Positions 34,200-45,600 are shown, counted from the first letter of the stretch. The stretch: 64,000 bases of DNA from Daphnia carinata (GCF_022539665.2 NC_081339.1:3038017-3102016); one strand, 5' to 3'. Translations and numbers: made by a program. Notes: a model not told the origin generated them from the sequence alone.

Positions 34200-35634
34200 T
34201 CAACTGATAAAGCCGAATGTTTTTTTTTTTAGGAATTAAAAGAGAAAAAAAAAATAGGTTATTGATCATGTAAAAGTTGAAAGGAAATTAAGAAGTGCCA
34301 CGTAGATTACCACTCGCTGTGCGTTCAAAAACCATTTGTAATCTTGGTTTTGTGACATTCCTTCTCCAATATCCAATCAAATGATTTCAACGAAATAGAC
34401 GCATTCAGCACAATGTTCTTCGCAAGCGAATTTCTTAGCTGGTGTCACGGGTCGAGGACAGAGTTGGCTTCTTAGCAAAACAAACCTAGAAAGAATTGAA
34501 GAAAATTGCGTCATCCATGTTAAACTTTAAACAAAATTACTAAGTGGCACGTAGGTTTACCCTTTTAAAACATCAAATTCCGGTAATGGGTACTTTCCAC
34601 TGGCAAAACAGCTCTATCCGGATTTGCTGGAAGAAGTTTCCTTGAACTTGACGTCGAAGCTTTTGGCTTTCAAGCTCTGTTGTTCTTTTTGTCTTGATTC
34701 GTATCAACTAAATTTCAAAAGAATAAAGACGCATTTGACACAGGATGCTACATTTCCTATTACCTCTTGGATGCCGCATGTATTGCTAAATGAAAATAAA
34801 GGAGATTTAAAGACAACAACGTTGACCATTTTTGAAATTTAAAATGAGATTACAAAGTGCTGGTATGCAGAAATCTTTTCCTCAGAAAGTCGGTTCGTTT
34901 CTTCTGATCTTCTAGTTAACTTTCGCCACTTAAGCGAGGAGAGTTGGAGATTTTTCTTGATGCAAAATGCCCCAATAAAACGTGAAATAATAGGTTTAAC
35001 GTACAAAATGGCGCACAACCAGTGAAATAAAACACGAACTTCTATTCTTTCCGCGTTACTCAAATCTCTGTGATAGTCGAAGAGACAATAAAATGCGAGA
35101 TAAATGAGATAAGAGTGATACTTGGTCGCTTTATGTCGCTTTCACATCAGCGATAGGAACGTAACTCTATCAGCGAGATAGTGGTGAAAACGCCTCGGCT
35201 GCAATCATTTAATTTCTGTGTACAATTAAGCACGGTTGATATTGATAATGGAATTTCATTAGGTTTAAGTATTTACCCTTTCCTTTGGTGATTTGTTGCA
35301 AACAGCGTGATATCAGCATGCTGGAAATAAATATACTGTAGATCATCCGCAAACATACAAGACAAACTGTCCACCTTAATACAATTTAATTCCAAATTTT
35401 AAACATGAAAAATGCAGATTAAAACTAATTAATAAAGATTTCGAAGTCAAGCGATACGACGTGAAATTTCATTGGGCGAAATTTCATTGAGTTGTTTTAA
35501 CCGGAACCACGTCCCAGGGAAAAATTATACCTACACAAGATCGTGATATTAAATAACGTTTGCCGTGTAATTATAAAATAAAAATGAAGCAATGGTTTTT
35601 CAATTCACCAATTAAAACTTAGGGGCCCTTAATT
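34200..35634. other. intergenic, upstream of the intact MATH-BTB gene
   Basis: Aligns to 26,179-27,655 of copy A with frequent small indels. No gene seen. Confidence 0.5.
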
Positions 35635-36000
35635 TTGCATCCAATGAAACTCTGAACCTGAAGCAAACCATGAACCTGAAGTAGTGCATCCACAAGATTG
35701 GTATTACTCAAATATAATAACTCCGATCTTGTGGATGCACTCGATCAGGAGTTTGTAAAAATTGTTGCCACAGGTAGTGAGTTGGTAATGCTTATTGTTT
35801 GTTCATTTTGAATTTTTATTTCATGAACTTTTTTTTTTTTTTTTAAAGGGCTTCGGGTTTTGGGCTTCGGTTGAAACATGGGTTTTAAATACACAAAAGC
35901 TAGCCTTTTGTTGTACTGCCTGGGGTAGTTTGAACTGGTTAAAAATTTAAAAAGTATGGTTCTACATAGTCCTCGAAGTTAGGTTATCTAGAAAAAAAAC
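35635..36000. mobile_element. insertion in copy B replacing the 3' end of a YT pseudogene
   Basis: Where copy A passes from a GGGGCCC motif straight into the YT1 3' coding end, copy B has about 360 extra bases before YT-like sequence resumes. The insert contains a near-perfect inverted repeat (35683-35741), a direct repeat of GAACCTGAAG and a T run near 35,830. I see no transposase, terminal repeats or certain target-site duplication, so its nature (MITE fragment or filler DNA) is open. Confidence 0.35.
35683..35741. repeat. 19-bp inverted repeat, hairpin-forming
   Basis: Arm 35683-35701 pairs with arm 35723-35741 over 19 positions, 18 Watson-Crick and one G-T, around a 21-base AT-rich loop. 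Size resembles a small pre-miRNA, but pairing does not extend beyond the arms. Confidence 0.7.
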
Positions 36001-36818
36001 GTAGTGGTGTAATACTCGGGCGCCTTGGTGCTGAAGCTTGGAGCGGAATAATACTTAGAAGGCTCGGTGTAGTAACTGGGATTGGCGTGTGATATGGTGT
36101 AGTACTCGGGGGCAGAGTAAGTCGTAGTGTAGTAAACGGGAGCTTCAATGTGGTAGCTTGGGCAGCATAAGTTTGGGCGTAGTATGCGGGTGCTTTAGTG
36201 GTGTAGTACTGCGGAACCTCTGTCTGGTAGTAGCTTGGGGTGGAGTACTTCGGAGCCTCAGCGTAGTAAACTGGAGCAGAATAGGTGGTAGTGTAGTAGT
36301 CAGCCTTTTGCGTAGCGTAGTACTCCGGAGCACCTTAGTGGTATAACAAGAGGCGGTAGTGTAGTATTGTGGAGCATCTGTGGAGTGGCCTGGCTTGGCG
36401 TATGTGGTGTAGTAAACAGGGGCTTCATTGCAGTAGCTCGGAGCCGAATAGTGTTTCGAAGCTTATGGATAATAAGCTGAGGTGGCATAGGTTGTTGTGT
36501 AGTAGCTTGGCTCGGTGTAGTAAAAAGGAGCAGCAGTGGTACAGTAAGACGGAGAAGAATAGTACTGCACAGCTTCAGCTGTAGTAAGTTGGAGAGCAAC
36601 ATCCGTTATTTCTCCATGGCCTGCCCAGCCATCAGAGGGATAACGTCCAACAGCAGCATCGCGCCCTAGTTGGCTGAAACAACAAACATAATATTATCAC
36701 CTTCATCCATCTGGATGTAAACAGATGCACACATGTTTATTCCGATTGATTGTAACCATAATTAATAACTATTTCAACACTTTTAAATATCAAAACTAAA
36801 CGAAAAGTTACCTATCAT
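36000..36818 (-). pseudogene. mosaic YT pseudogene (YT1-type body, YT2-type 5' end)
   Basis: On the minus strand, exon 1 (36818-36812, ATG ATA G) and its acceptor before 36673 match YT2. The tyrosine codon of YT2 (MMANYG) is replaced by a TAG at 36666-36668. A second stop follows soon after the signal-peptide-like part. From about 36,590 to 36,000 the repeat body matches YT1, but with shifts between frames. The 3' end is cut by the insertion at 35,635-36,000. It cannot make a full YT protein. Confidence 0.85.
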
Positions 36819-36924
36819 TGCAGGACTAGAACAGACAAGGTGAAAGACAACTGATGGTAGATGGTGTTCAGCTGTTGCCGTGCCCAATTTGCTTACTACA
36901 CTGAATTGAAACACATTTGTTATC

Positions 36925-37031
36925 TCATTTTATATAACTCCGAAATCACCCTGTTTCGATTCATTAACCCTGCGGTTACGACAAGTGCACCTGATAGCTA
37001 TTGACGTAACAGCCAATATTCTTACCCCACC
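36925..37031 (-). promoter_or_regulatory. retained YT2-type promoter in front of the mosaic pseudogene
   Basis: TATATAAAATG on the minus strand (about 36926-36937) and the GGTGGGGTAAGAATAT motif (37016-37031) are both intact. So the pseudogene could still be transcribed. Confidence 0.5.
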
Positions 37032-37146
37032 CTTTCAGCTTGGCGTTTGTGTTGTCTAGCAACACGTTTGAAGGGGCGCATTATTCGCAAGTTAACCGTA
37101 CTTGCGAATAATAAAAACAAAATTAAAAAAAAAAACGAATAATAAT

Positions 37147-37349
37147 ACCCAGCCATCAAAGAAACAGCAGCATTGTGGCATAGTTAGCTACAAATTAAAA
37201 CAGAATGCTGTTTTACGATAAATTCAAACAAAGAGCATGAGCAAAATGATCCAATTAGTTTGAGCAAAAGCCAAAACTTACTGAACGAATCTACTGCGAA
37301 TTCATTAATAAAATATGTTGTTAAACTTGAAAATATGATACTTACTTAT
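37147..37349 (-). pseudogene. decapitated YT1-type 5' end
   Basis: A YT1-like acceptor and the start of exon 2 (37187-37147: YAT-like codons then a shortened signal peptide segment) lie behind an exon 1 whose ATG has become ATA (37349-37347), with the GTAAG donor kept. Its YT1-like promoter (TATA near 37457-37466, motif at 37528-37543) remains. The coding body that should follow is separated from it by the YT2-type segment 36,590-37,115. Confidence 0.8.
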
Positions 37350-38109
37350 GATCGTAAGATAATGTTGACTTGATAAGGAACGGCTGTGTGACGCTCGATT
37401 TACTACCGTTGCTGTTGGATGAGCCGACTCGACTGATTTCAAATTTGTTTTGTCTTCTTTTTATACAAACTTTTTGTCCCCCCTAATACACGTCACTAGC
37501 CTGTGGCATATTAACAAATGAGATATAATATTCTTACCCCACCTTTAATGACGTTGTCGCGCACCTGATGACATTCTCTTCCCTTCTGGCCGTTGGCGAT
37601 TGCGATTTAAATCCACGTAGTCAGTGAAAAGAAGGGTATTTTAAATTGATCGCACATCCGCTCGTTTCTCTTGATTTTTCACCAGTTTGTAGAGCAAAAC
37701 GAATGTCCTGCGATGACAACACGATGTCAACATAGGAATTGCAGTATTAACAACAAATGCCAAAAACAAGTAATGGCGATCCTACATTGGCTTCAAGCTT
37801 CAACTTATATTTTCACGGTACAACTGCAATAAGACCCAGCCAATGCGTGGACGCATAAGTGCCAATATCGGCCGCCAGGTGATATGGAGGATTCTTGCAT
37901 GTTTTTTAACGTTGCGTGATGCCACACCCTAATTCGTGACTGCTACATAATAATTGAAAATTTTAAACATTTAATCAAGTTTTTTGTTTTATAATTACCT
38001 TGTATGTTGTCTATCACCATTTTCTTAACACAGTTCATTTATTACATTGTAGAATAGTTTCGCCCAGTTTTAATGGGAGTTGTTTTATGACGGAAAATGC
38101 ACGTTTACG

Positions 38110-38150
38110 TTAGCAACCTGTTTTGGTGCCGTGGTTCACGGTATATAATA
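38110..38150 (+). promoter_or_regulatory. candidate snRNA-type promoter, copy B
   Basis: TATATAATA at 38142-38150 with the same upstream stretch as copy A. One substitution is in the loop of the CCGTG/CACGG inverted repeat, so the stem is unaffected. Confidence 0.4.
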
Positions 38151-38171
38151 GTTGCGTGAGCAACTTAACGT

Positions 38172-38448
38172 AGCGGCACTTGAACAATGACTGGGTATGG
38201 CACCCTCCCACTATGGGATTATGGAATACTAGTAACCAAGAGTCTGTAAGCAATTACCAACTCGAAACGTCAAGCGTTGGTATGGGATTGGCCCCCCATT
38301 CCAATGCAAAACTGAATAGAGATGTAAGAGCTATCAGCTGATGTCAGGATGGATCGAATCAATAGCTGTACTATATGATTCAATCCATCCTGGCAGGTCT
38401 GGAGGTTACGAATAGTGTGTCAGTTCAAGTGCTTAGCGCAACCTTTTT
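38172..38448 (+). ncRNA. candidate pol III structured RNA, copy B
   Basis: Exactly the same spacing from TATA to TTTTT (38444-38448) as copy A, 302 bases apart in both. The hairpin arms are 38345-38360 and 38377-38392. Here a C-C mismatch of copy A is a G-C pair and a G-T pair is an A-T pair. See copy A for limits of the call. Confidence 0.45.
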
Positions 38449-39037
38449 GGCTATTTTCCCTATAACTAAAATAAAAACTAGCAAGCCGATACTGATATCT
38501 CTGCCGAATATTTAAGCATTTCCATAACATAGAAATCTCAGGGTAAAATTAGGAAATAGCCATTAGCTGTGTATATGCAAACTGAAAAAAAATTTACATT
38601 TAATGGCAAACCAAAAGATAATGGATTTTAACTACAACAACTTAACAATGCCTATGGACTAATGCAATGAATCAATACCACTTTGTGCTAAGCGACTATG
38701 TAAATAAACTCATTGCAATTTTCTAAATAACCATGATATATTTCCCACAAATTATCGTAATGCATAATTGTGTTGAGAAATTACGATGTTGTACGAACAC
38801 TAACTGAAGTCGTCTTCATCCGCTTAATGTAATAAAGAATAATAACAAGTACAGATTGAATAACATAATAGCTGTATTCAACATTTCATCTATAAACCAC
38901 ATTCTTACGGTACGATTAGTTAATGCATAAATACATGGCAGAGGGAAATACTCATTTTGGAACGAGGACAGCAAATAATAAAACAAAATCTAATCATCTT
39001 TAACTATTGAGCTTGACGGACAAGGCCATTTTCACCA
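38449..39037. other. intergenic between the RNA-like unit and YT3
   Basis: AT-rich; no gene seen. About 38,863-39,010 matches the region downstream of YT2. Confidence 0.5.
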
Positions 39038-40879
39038 CTAATAATACTTTGGTCGCTCAGTGTAATAGCTTGGTGCAGCATACGTTGTGGTGTAGTAATC
39101 AGGAGCCTTTGTAGTATAATATTGGGGAGCCTCAGTGTAGTAAGCTGGAGCTGCGTAAGTTGTGGTGTAGTATTCCGCTTTCTTTGTATAGTATTCAGGG
39201 GCTTTAGTCGTGTAGTATTCAGTAGCCTTTGTGGTGTAATATTGTGGAGCTTCTGTGTAGTAAACCGGAGCAGCATACGTTGTGGTGTAGTACATCGGTG
39301 GTTCCGTATAATAGCTTGGGACAGCATACGTTGTTGTGTATTGTGGAGCCTCAGTCTTGTAGTAGCTTGGGGCTGAGTAATACTTGGTAGCTTCGGTGTA
39401 GTAAGCTGGAGCGGCGTATGTTGTGGTGTAGTACATAGGAGGCTCGGTGTAATAGCTTGGCGCAGCATATGTTGTGTACTCGGGAGCCTTTGTAGTGTAG
39501 TACTGTGGAGTCTCAGTGTAATAGGCTGGAGCTGCGTAAGTGGTGGTGTAGTATTCAGCAGCCTTCGTAGTGTAGTATTGAGGAGCCTCTGTGTAATAAG
39601 ACGGGGCAGCATAAGTTGTCGTGTAGTAGGTAGGTTCCACGTAGTACGAAGGAGCAGCCGTTGTGTAGTAACTTGGGGCAGCGTAAGACTTAGGGGCTTC
39701 ATTGTAGTATGTTGGCTCAGCGTAGTAAGACGGGGCAGCTGCAGTGTAATACGTTGGAGCTACGTAGTACTTGGGTGCTTCTGTCCTGGTGTAGTACGAC
39801 GCAGTAGTTGTGTAGCTCGGAGCAGAGTAATATTTCGTGGCCTCAGTGTAGTAAGACGGAGAAGCGTACGTTGTGGTGTAATACTCAGGGGCCTTTGTGG
39901 TATAGGAGGCGGGAGCTTCGGTGTAGTAGGTTGGAGTGGCGTAGGTTGTCGTGTAATACACTGGCGCCTCTGTGTAATAGCTCGGTGCAGGGTAGTACTC
40001 GGGCCCTTTTGTAGTGTAGTATGTAGGGGCTGCATATGTTGTAGTATAGTACTCGGGCGCCTTTGTAGTGTAATAAGCAGGAGCAGCATATGTTGTGGTA
40101 TAGTAAGTAGGAGCAGCATACGTCGTGGTGTAGTACTCGGGGGCCTTTGTCGTGTAGTAAGTAGGAGCAGCATACGTGGTGGTGTAGTACTCGGGAGCCT
40201 TAGTGGTGTAGTAAGCAGGAGCGGCATATGTTGTGGTATAATACGTTGGGGCAGCATATGTTGTGGTATAATACGTTGGGGCAGCATATGTTGTGGTATA
40301 ATACGTTGGGGCAGCATATGTTGTGGTATAGTACGTTGGGGCAGCATATGTTGTGGTATAGTACGTTGGGGCAGCATACGTCGTGGTGTAGTACTCCGGG
40401 GCCTTTGTCGTGTAGTAAGTGGGAGCAGCATACGTGGTGGTGTAGTACTCGGGAGCCTTAGTGGTGTAGTAAGCAGGAGCGGCATATGTTGTGGTATAAT
40501 ACGTTGGGGCAGCATACGTCGTGGTGTAGTACTTGGGCTCTTTTGTGGTGTAGTAAGCAGGAACAGCATATACTGTGGTGTAGTACGGCGCAGCAGTGGT
40601 GGTCTGGTAAGAATAGCTACCGGATCCAGACGAAGAACCCATCGGCACACCTAAGGTCGACCCAGTTACCAGGAGGACGACAGCTAGTAGCAGCATAATT
40701 CCACAGCAACCTGTCATACAATAATTATATTAGTTATCATTCCATAATGATATTTCCCTTAAACTCCTTAAAACAACCCAACGAATCACTTCACCTCCAT
40801 GAAACTTTCATCAAATCAACATTGACATCATCACATTAACTCAAACAATTGAACAAGTTGAAATTTATACTTTACCCAT
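39038..40879 (-). CDS. YT3, secreted tyrosine-rich YYTTTYAAP-repeat protein (longest copy)
   Basis: Exon 1 is ATG-G (40879-40876), exon 2 is 40710-39038; the product has 558 residues. MGCCGIM plus LLLAVVLLVTGSTLG forms the signal peptide. The N-terminal third is a highly regular array of 10-residue YYTTTYAAPT units alternating with KAPEYYTTTY. The C-terminal two thirds use the more varied YT2-like words. Its closest partner by position and 3' flank is YT2. The extra length comes mainly from added repeats near the N-terminus. TATA box at about 41001-41008. No known family; structural role inferred from composition. Confidence 0.85.
40231..40380 (-). repeat. five 30-bp tandem units in YT3
   Basis: Units at 40231-40260, 40261-40290, 40291-40320, 40321-40350 and 40351-40380. 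The first three are identical and the rest differ by one or two bases. Each encodes ten residues (YAAPTYYTTT). A further unit lies near 40489-40518. Such near-identity points to very recent expansion. Confidence 0.9.
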
Positions 40880-40999
40880 AATTGCAGGTTAATACTGGAA
40901 CACACTATCTTTAACTCAGCTACTAGTATTTATGAGATTGCTAGTACTCTTTTGTGACTGAGACGCTCACTCGACTGGCTTCTACCATCGAAATGGTCT

Positions 41000-41094
41000 C
41001 ATTTTATACGGTTTCATGTCACCCTGATACGTCTTTCGAGCCCAGAGGGTCTACCTGTTTGCTCTGACGTAACAGCCAAAATTCCTACCCTACC
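41000..41094 (-). promoter_or_regulatory. YT3 promoter with TATA and a diverged shared motif
   Basis: Minus-strand GTATAAAAT (about 41001-41009). The upstream motif at 41079-41094 differs from the other copies at a few bases (GGTAGGGTAGGAATTT). The neighbouring TGACGTAACAGCCAA, read on the plus strand, is kept. Confidence 0.5.
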
Positions 41095-41517
41095 TCTAGC
41101 CGCACGTGTCGTGTGCAATGTTCGAAAATCGAAACAAAAGGATAATTATCTTGCCCATCCCAATGAATCATCGTTTTGCCCGCGACTGAAAGCGCCAAGC
41201 AAAAACGAATGCGCATTCGAAAATGCAATATTGACATGAATGAAATTAACTCTTATCTATTCAAGATGCTTTTCTCATCTCAGCAACTAATTGAAATGAA
41301 AACGTACTGTTATTAATCCAAAAATGTTCAAAGGTTTCACCAATACAATTAATCATTCAGATTTCCTTTGTGAGACTTCCTGCCTCTTGGCAAACTCACG
41401 TTAACATCGTATGCAAATGTATTTGTAATTTCTTCTTTTTCCTTCATGAACTTTGGATGGCCATTTTTCCGCCGGCTTTTCTTGTTTTGGAATTCTTCCT
41501 TATTGTTGATGATGTAA

Positions 41518-42690
41518 TTAACTAATGACACGAAATGGTTCGTGAATATAATGAACATCGGTAGCGCAAATGGCGTGTAATGCCTAGTAATCAAAACTAT
41601 GCGTCAAACATATTGCTCCGAAGTCACGTAATTAGCAAGGTGTGTTACCTTATTAAATTTCGTCCTTGTACGTTTTAAATTCTTTACTAGTGATTCGTGT
41701 TCCGTGATGTCGTGGAGGCGTTCCAATCTAGCTGGAATGTTGTTTAGAGCTTCGTTTTGTAATGTACATCGCGCCTTGCCACTGAAAATCATCATATCTG
41801 AATAGGGTCTCTTTAGAAAAACTTTGTAATCACGCGTGATTCAGTGTGTTAACTACGAAGCTGATACAATAGAGAGAAAGAAAAAAAAACAGGGTTGCCA
41901 CAAGAAATTGGGAAAAGATAAATAGAAAGGCTTTTGTTGTTTCAGTAATAGCTACATGGCTATTAGAGCAGTTTCAACAACCATCCTGAGTTTAAATCTA
42001 CGTGTCAACGATCGTGAATGACGTCAAAGACGCTGCTTCTATTAAATTCGTTTCCCCCCCTTTCATATCGAACGATTAGATTTTGCCAAATGTCCAAAAC
42101 AAATTGAAATTTTTGATTGCAGAAATCAAGATTGTATACCAGCTGACTGGCAATTTTCCGCTTGCTTCTCGTAATATTTTATTGCAAGTCTTATTGGACA
42201 TTAACCGACATTTAATCTGTATTACCCTTTTCTTTTCTTTTCTTTTTTTTTTCACCGTATAGAGAAATTGGATGCGTCATTAATGCTCTTTCCGGTTGCG
42301 TGTGTGCATCAGGGCGTGGCACGTCATTTTCAACGCCCTCGGAGCACCGATGATTGCCTAATCAAGCGTGTACACGAATGGAGCCCCGTTAATAGGTGCA
42401 CAACCTACGTAATAATAAAAACGGCTATTTCTTTAAGTAAAAACTAAAATGGATACTACTTCTAAAACGTAAACTCACGCGCAAAATATTTACATGAAAT
42501 TGCACCGATGGCAAATGATCCGGATTGTCCGGCGATGTTCTCAATTGTGCACACCACCGGCCGAACACAAGGGAAATCTAAAAACTTGAATGAAACATTT
42601 ATTTCCACACATTTCTTTATTTTATTTTTTTTTACCTTGGCTTTAGCGTGCGTAACAAGCACTAGCTGGGCATAGCCAGCAGGAGGCGTT
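41518..42690 (-). CDS. unrecognised spliced reading frame (uncertain, 5' partial)
   Basis: Four phase-compatible segments on the minus strand: 42690-42636, 42577-42479, 41810-41649 and 41583-41518 (stop). Each boundary has AG acceptor and GT donor signals (donors GTAAAA, GTGAGT, GTAACA). Together they give about 126 residues, starting near TPPAGYAQLVLV and including GRWCAQLRTSPDNP and LERLHDITEHESL. I recognise no family and no start codon, so upstream exons would be needed. An alternative frame of the last segment is open for about 80 codons. This may be a real small gene or coincidence. Confidence 0.25.
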
Positions 42691-45600
42691 CTATAATCCG
42701 TACCTAATGCTCAAGAGCTCTATACTGTCTGATGTTCGATCTCTTTTGTAACACACAGATTATAAGACGAAATTTCTTTTCCTGCTGCTATGTAGGCATT
42801 ACAGAATCGATGGGACGGGTGTTTTTCCCGCTTTTTAAAATTTCGCAATCTCTCCCGATCACGAACTCCGGTCGTCCTCGTGATCTACAACAGCCCAATC
42901 CGATTTATTCTTTTATTTTCTTCTTAAGGCTTGGGTGTCCTTTCATATTCTTCTATGCATGCAATCCGGATATGACATTCAAGCAGCTTGAACGATTCTT
43001 CGTCTGTCGTGAAATGAAAAGATTTTCATGCAAAAATACACGCGCTCTAAAATGAATTTCTGGCCGTCTTATAACGGAGATAAAATATTCTGTAATAATA
43101 ATTGCCCTGTTTTTTTTTTTAATGTATCGATTTATTGGAGAGAATGGTGATCGAAAAATGGTCGCTATAGTTCAATATACGAACTTGAATTTAGCAACAG
43201 GAAGCGGAGAAGATCAAAGGACACACAAATAATAAAAATTGGCTATTTGCAGTCAAAGAGCATCAAAGTTAAAAAACGAAGGCAAACTATAATGCAGTTC
43301 GGCGTGAACGAATGCGTTCGAACATCCGCAACATTGCGCTATTTTTAAGTCTTTTGATTGTGGACCCAAATGCTGGTCCGTATGTAGCACACACACACAA
43401 AAGAAGAGTGACACAAGTTATATCAGCCGGACTAAAAAAAAAACGTGTCGGCCCTACAAACTCGATTTCGTGCGTGTTTTTTTTTCCTTTTGAAGTTTCT
43501 CGCCAGAGATTAGGTAAAAGCGGGATCTGACGTTCCAAAAAAACACGAACAGCCAGCATCTTTTTGTGTTTACGACAACACATAACACAGCATCCAATTC
43601 ACCACGTTATAGCCATTGAAAAAAATAAAAATAAAAGGCTTTTCCTCGTGCAACTAAAAACTGGACAACTTTGCATTCCCATTAAAACAAGAAACAAAGG
43701 GCCAGAAGAACGTCATTTGTTTTTATCTTTAGTTGATGCAATAGCGGGTGACTTCTAACTGCATACGAGGGGAGTTTAAAATAAACGTTATGTTTATCAA
43801 ACGCATGACAATGAAACGACTATCGTGAATGGGGATGTCCTTGCTATTCCTATTTATAGAATGGCCGAACGATATAGTATTGATCGGTTTTATTTCAACA
43901 CAAGAAGGCTGTAAACGAACCACCACGTCAATGGGCGCAACTATATAGGGCTCTCTGTGCGAAAAGTCTGACAAGCTACAATACACATGTGTTAGATAAA
44001 ACAGTTTGGCGTGTATTATATTGCGGGATGACGCATGTGTTAACGCACAACGAAGGGGCCGGCATACGTCATCGTGTACTACTCGGAAAGCTATTACATA
44101 AATAAATTGCCTACATACGAAACGAAAAAATAACGAGGGTACGAAGACGTTAGGTCAACTCCAAATGGAGCGTGAATTCGGGAAAATAGAAGAACATCGT
44201 TGGGTGCAAATATTTTAGATGTTTAATTGCACTTTGTATAAAAATGTAATGAAAAAAGAGTGATTCAACGTGTATACACCTGTTGGCTGTAATTGAAAAC
44301 GAACGTTGAAGTAGACCGAGCCGAGGGCTCACGACGCAATCACGGACTTGTATATATATATGGTTATCGCACAGCTGGAAGTCTGGCCACAGCGGGTCGT
44401 CACTTTGATCAATCACCGATCGAAATGAGGCTCGGGTATATTTGTTTTTTGCCAAATGGATCAAATGCGTGCGTGAGGCCAACAAGAACCAAAGTGAAGG
44501 CGAACGTTCTGCGTGAAACGGCGGTCGTATTGCAAGGTGTTATGAGGTCCGACAGATGAGTTAATAACACGCTAAACGTTTATGCAGTTGTTTTAAATGC
44601 TGCTATTGTTTTAACCACATGAAAATATGTAAAAATAAGCAAAGCATTCGGTGTGAGCTGATATGAATAAATCAACAAGAAGAAGGTAGTACTAATCTTT
44701 GTCCCGAAGCTAACACGTAAATGATGAAACGTCTTCGACGGACACGATCGAATTTGCATATGTTACTTTGCATGTTCTCTATGTACAGGGATAGTCTTGT
44801 TCAACTTGGATGAAAAGGCGACACGTGTACGTTACTGGACGTGCAAAGTAAAAAGTCTTTGATTTTTGTTTTTTGTGTATTTCAGAAAACAAAAATAAAA
44901 TTTCCATCAGAATGGTCTGTACCGTGTTGTCTTGTCTAGCGGCTATGCATATATTTGCATGCGATACTCTGTGTTGTTATTTATGCTGCTTTCAGTCTTT
45001 ATCTTCAACATCGACTGTACATATCGCTGATGCCAGAGCGGGCCATCATGTTTTCCGAACAAAAAAACAGCACGAGCTTGTTCTTATTTATTTATGTTTG
45101 TGCAATATTCAGACAGCTGCAGTTGATGTTGTTTTTTTGGCCATTGTCATTCAGTTTTGTGCTCGTAAAAAAAAAAAAAAGAGCTGAGGGGCTTTCAGTT
45201 TGCACTCCATTGCGGAGTAGGTTCTCATTTTCACGCTTTCACCAATGCCAATATCGTCGACGAAGAGTCTTCTCACGAAGCTGATGATGAGAGTTCGTTC
45301 TTATTGCAACATCTACAATAAAATATCACCAAACGTATCTGATTTTAGTTCGTAGAGTATAAAACTAATCAAAGCATTTTTTTCAATTGAAAAAAAAAAA
45401 GAATTCACGGTTCAGTGTCACAACGGGAGGACGTTTACACACGCAATATGTACACACACACAGACGTGCAACAATAGGCAATCTATCCATCCACACGGCG
45501 ACCTCTTTCTTATTGATCGCATTTGACATCAGTTCGTTGGTGTGGGCTCTGGCGGAAAACGCGGAACTTGTCTTGTTCGTTGACACTTTTAATCAGATGC

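Larger units (their letters stand above)
32740..41100. repeat. segmental duplication, copy B
   Basis: Copy B follows copy A directly in the same orientation. It holds an intact MATH-BTB gene (32988-34199), a mosaic YT pseudogene (36000-36818), a decapitated YT 5' end (37147-37349), the second RNA-like unit (about 38110-38448) and YT3 (39038-40879). Compared with copy A it has an insertion near 35,635-36,000 and a YT2-type promoter/exon segment at about 36,590-37,115. Confidence 0.85.

Noticed and set aside
40231-40380. Regular 30-bp repeats considered as a CRISPR-like or satellite array
   Set aside because: The repeats are contiguous, in frame and part of a coding exon in a eukaryotic gene; no spacers.
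44293-44559. 88-codon plus-strand frame after a TATATATATA tract
   Set aside because: The tract is a simple repeat readable on both strands, and the peptide has no recognisable feature.
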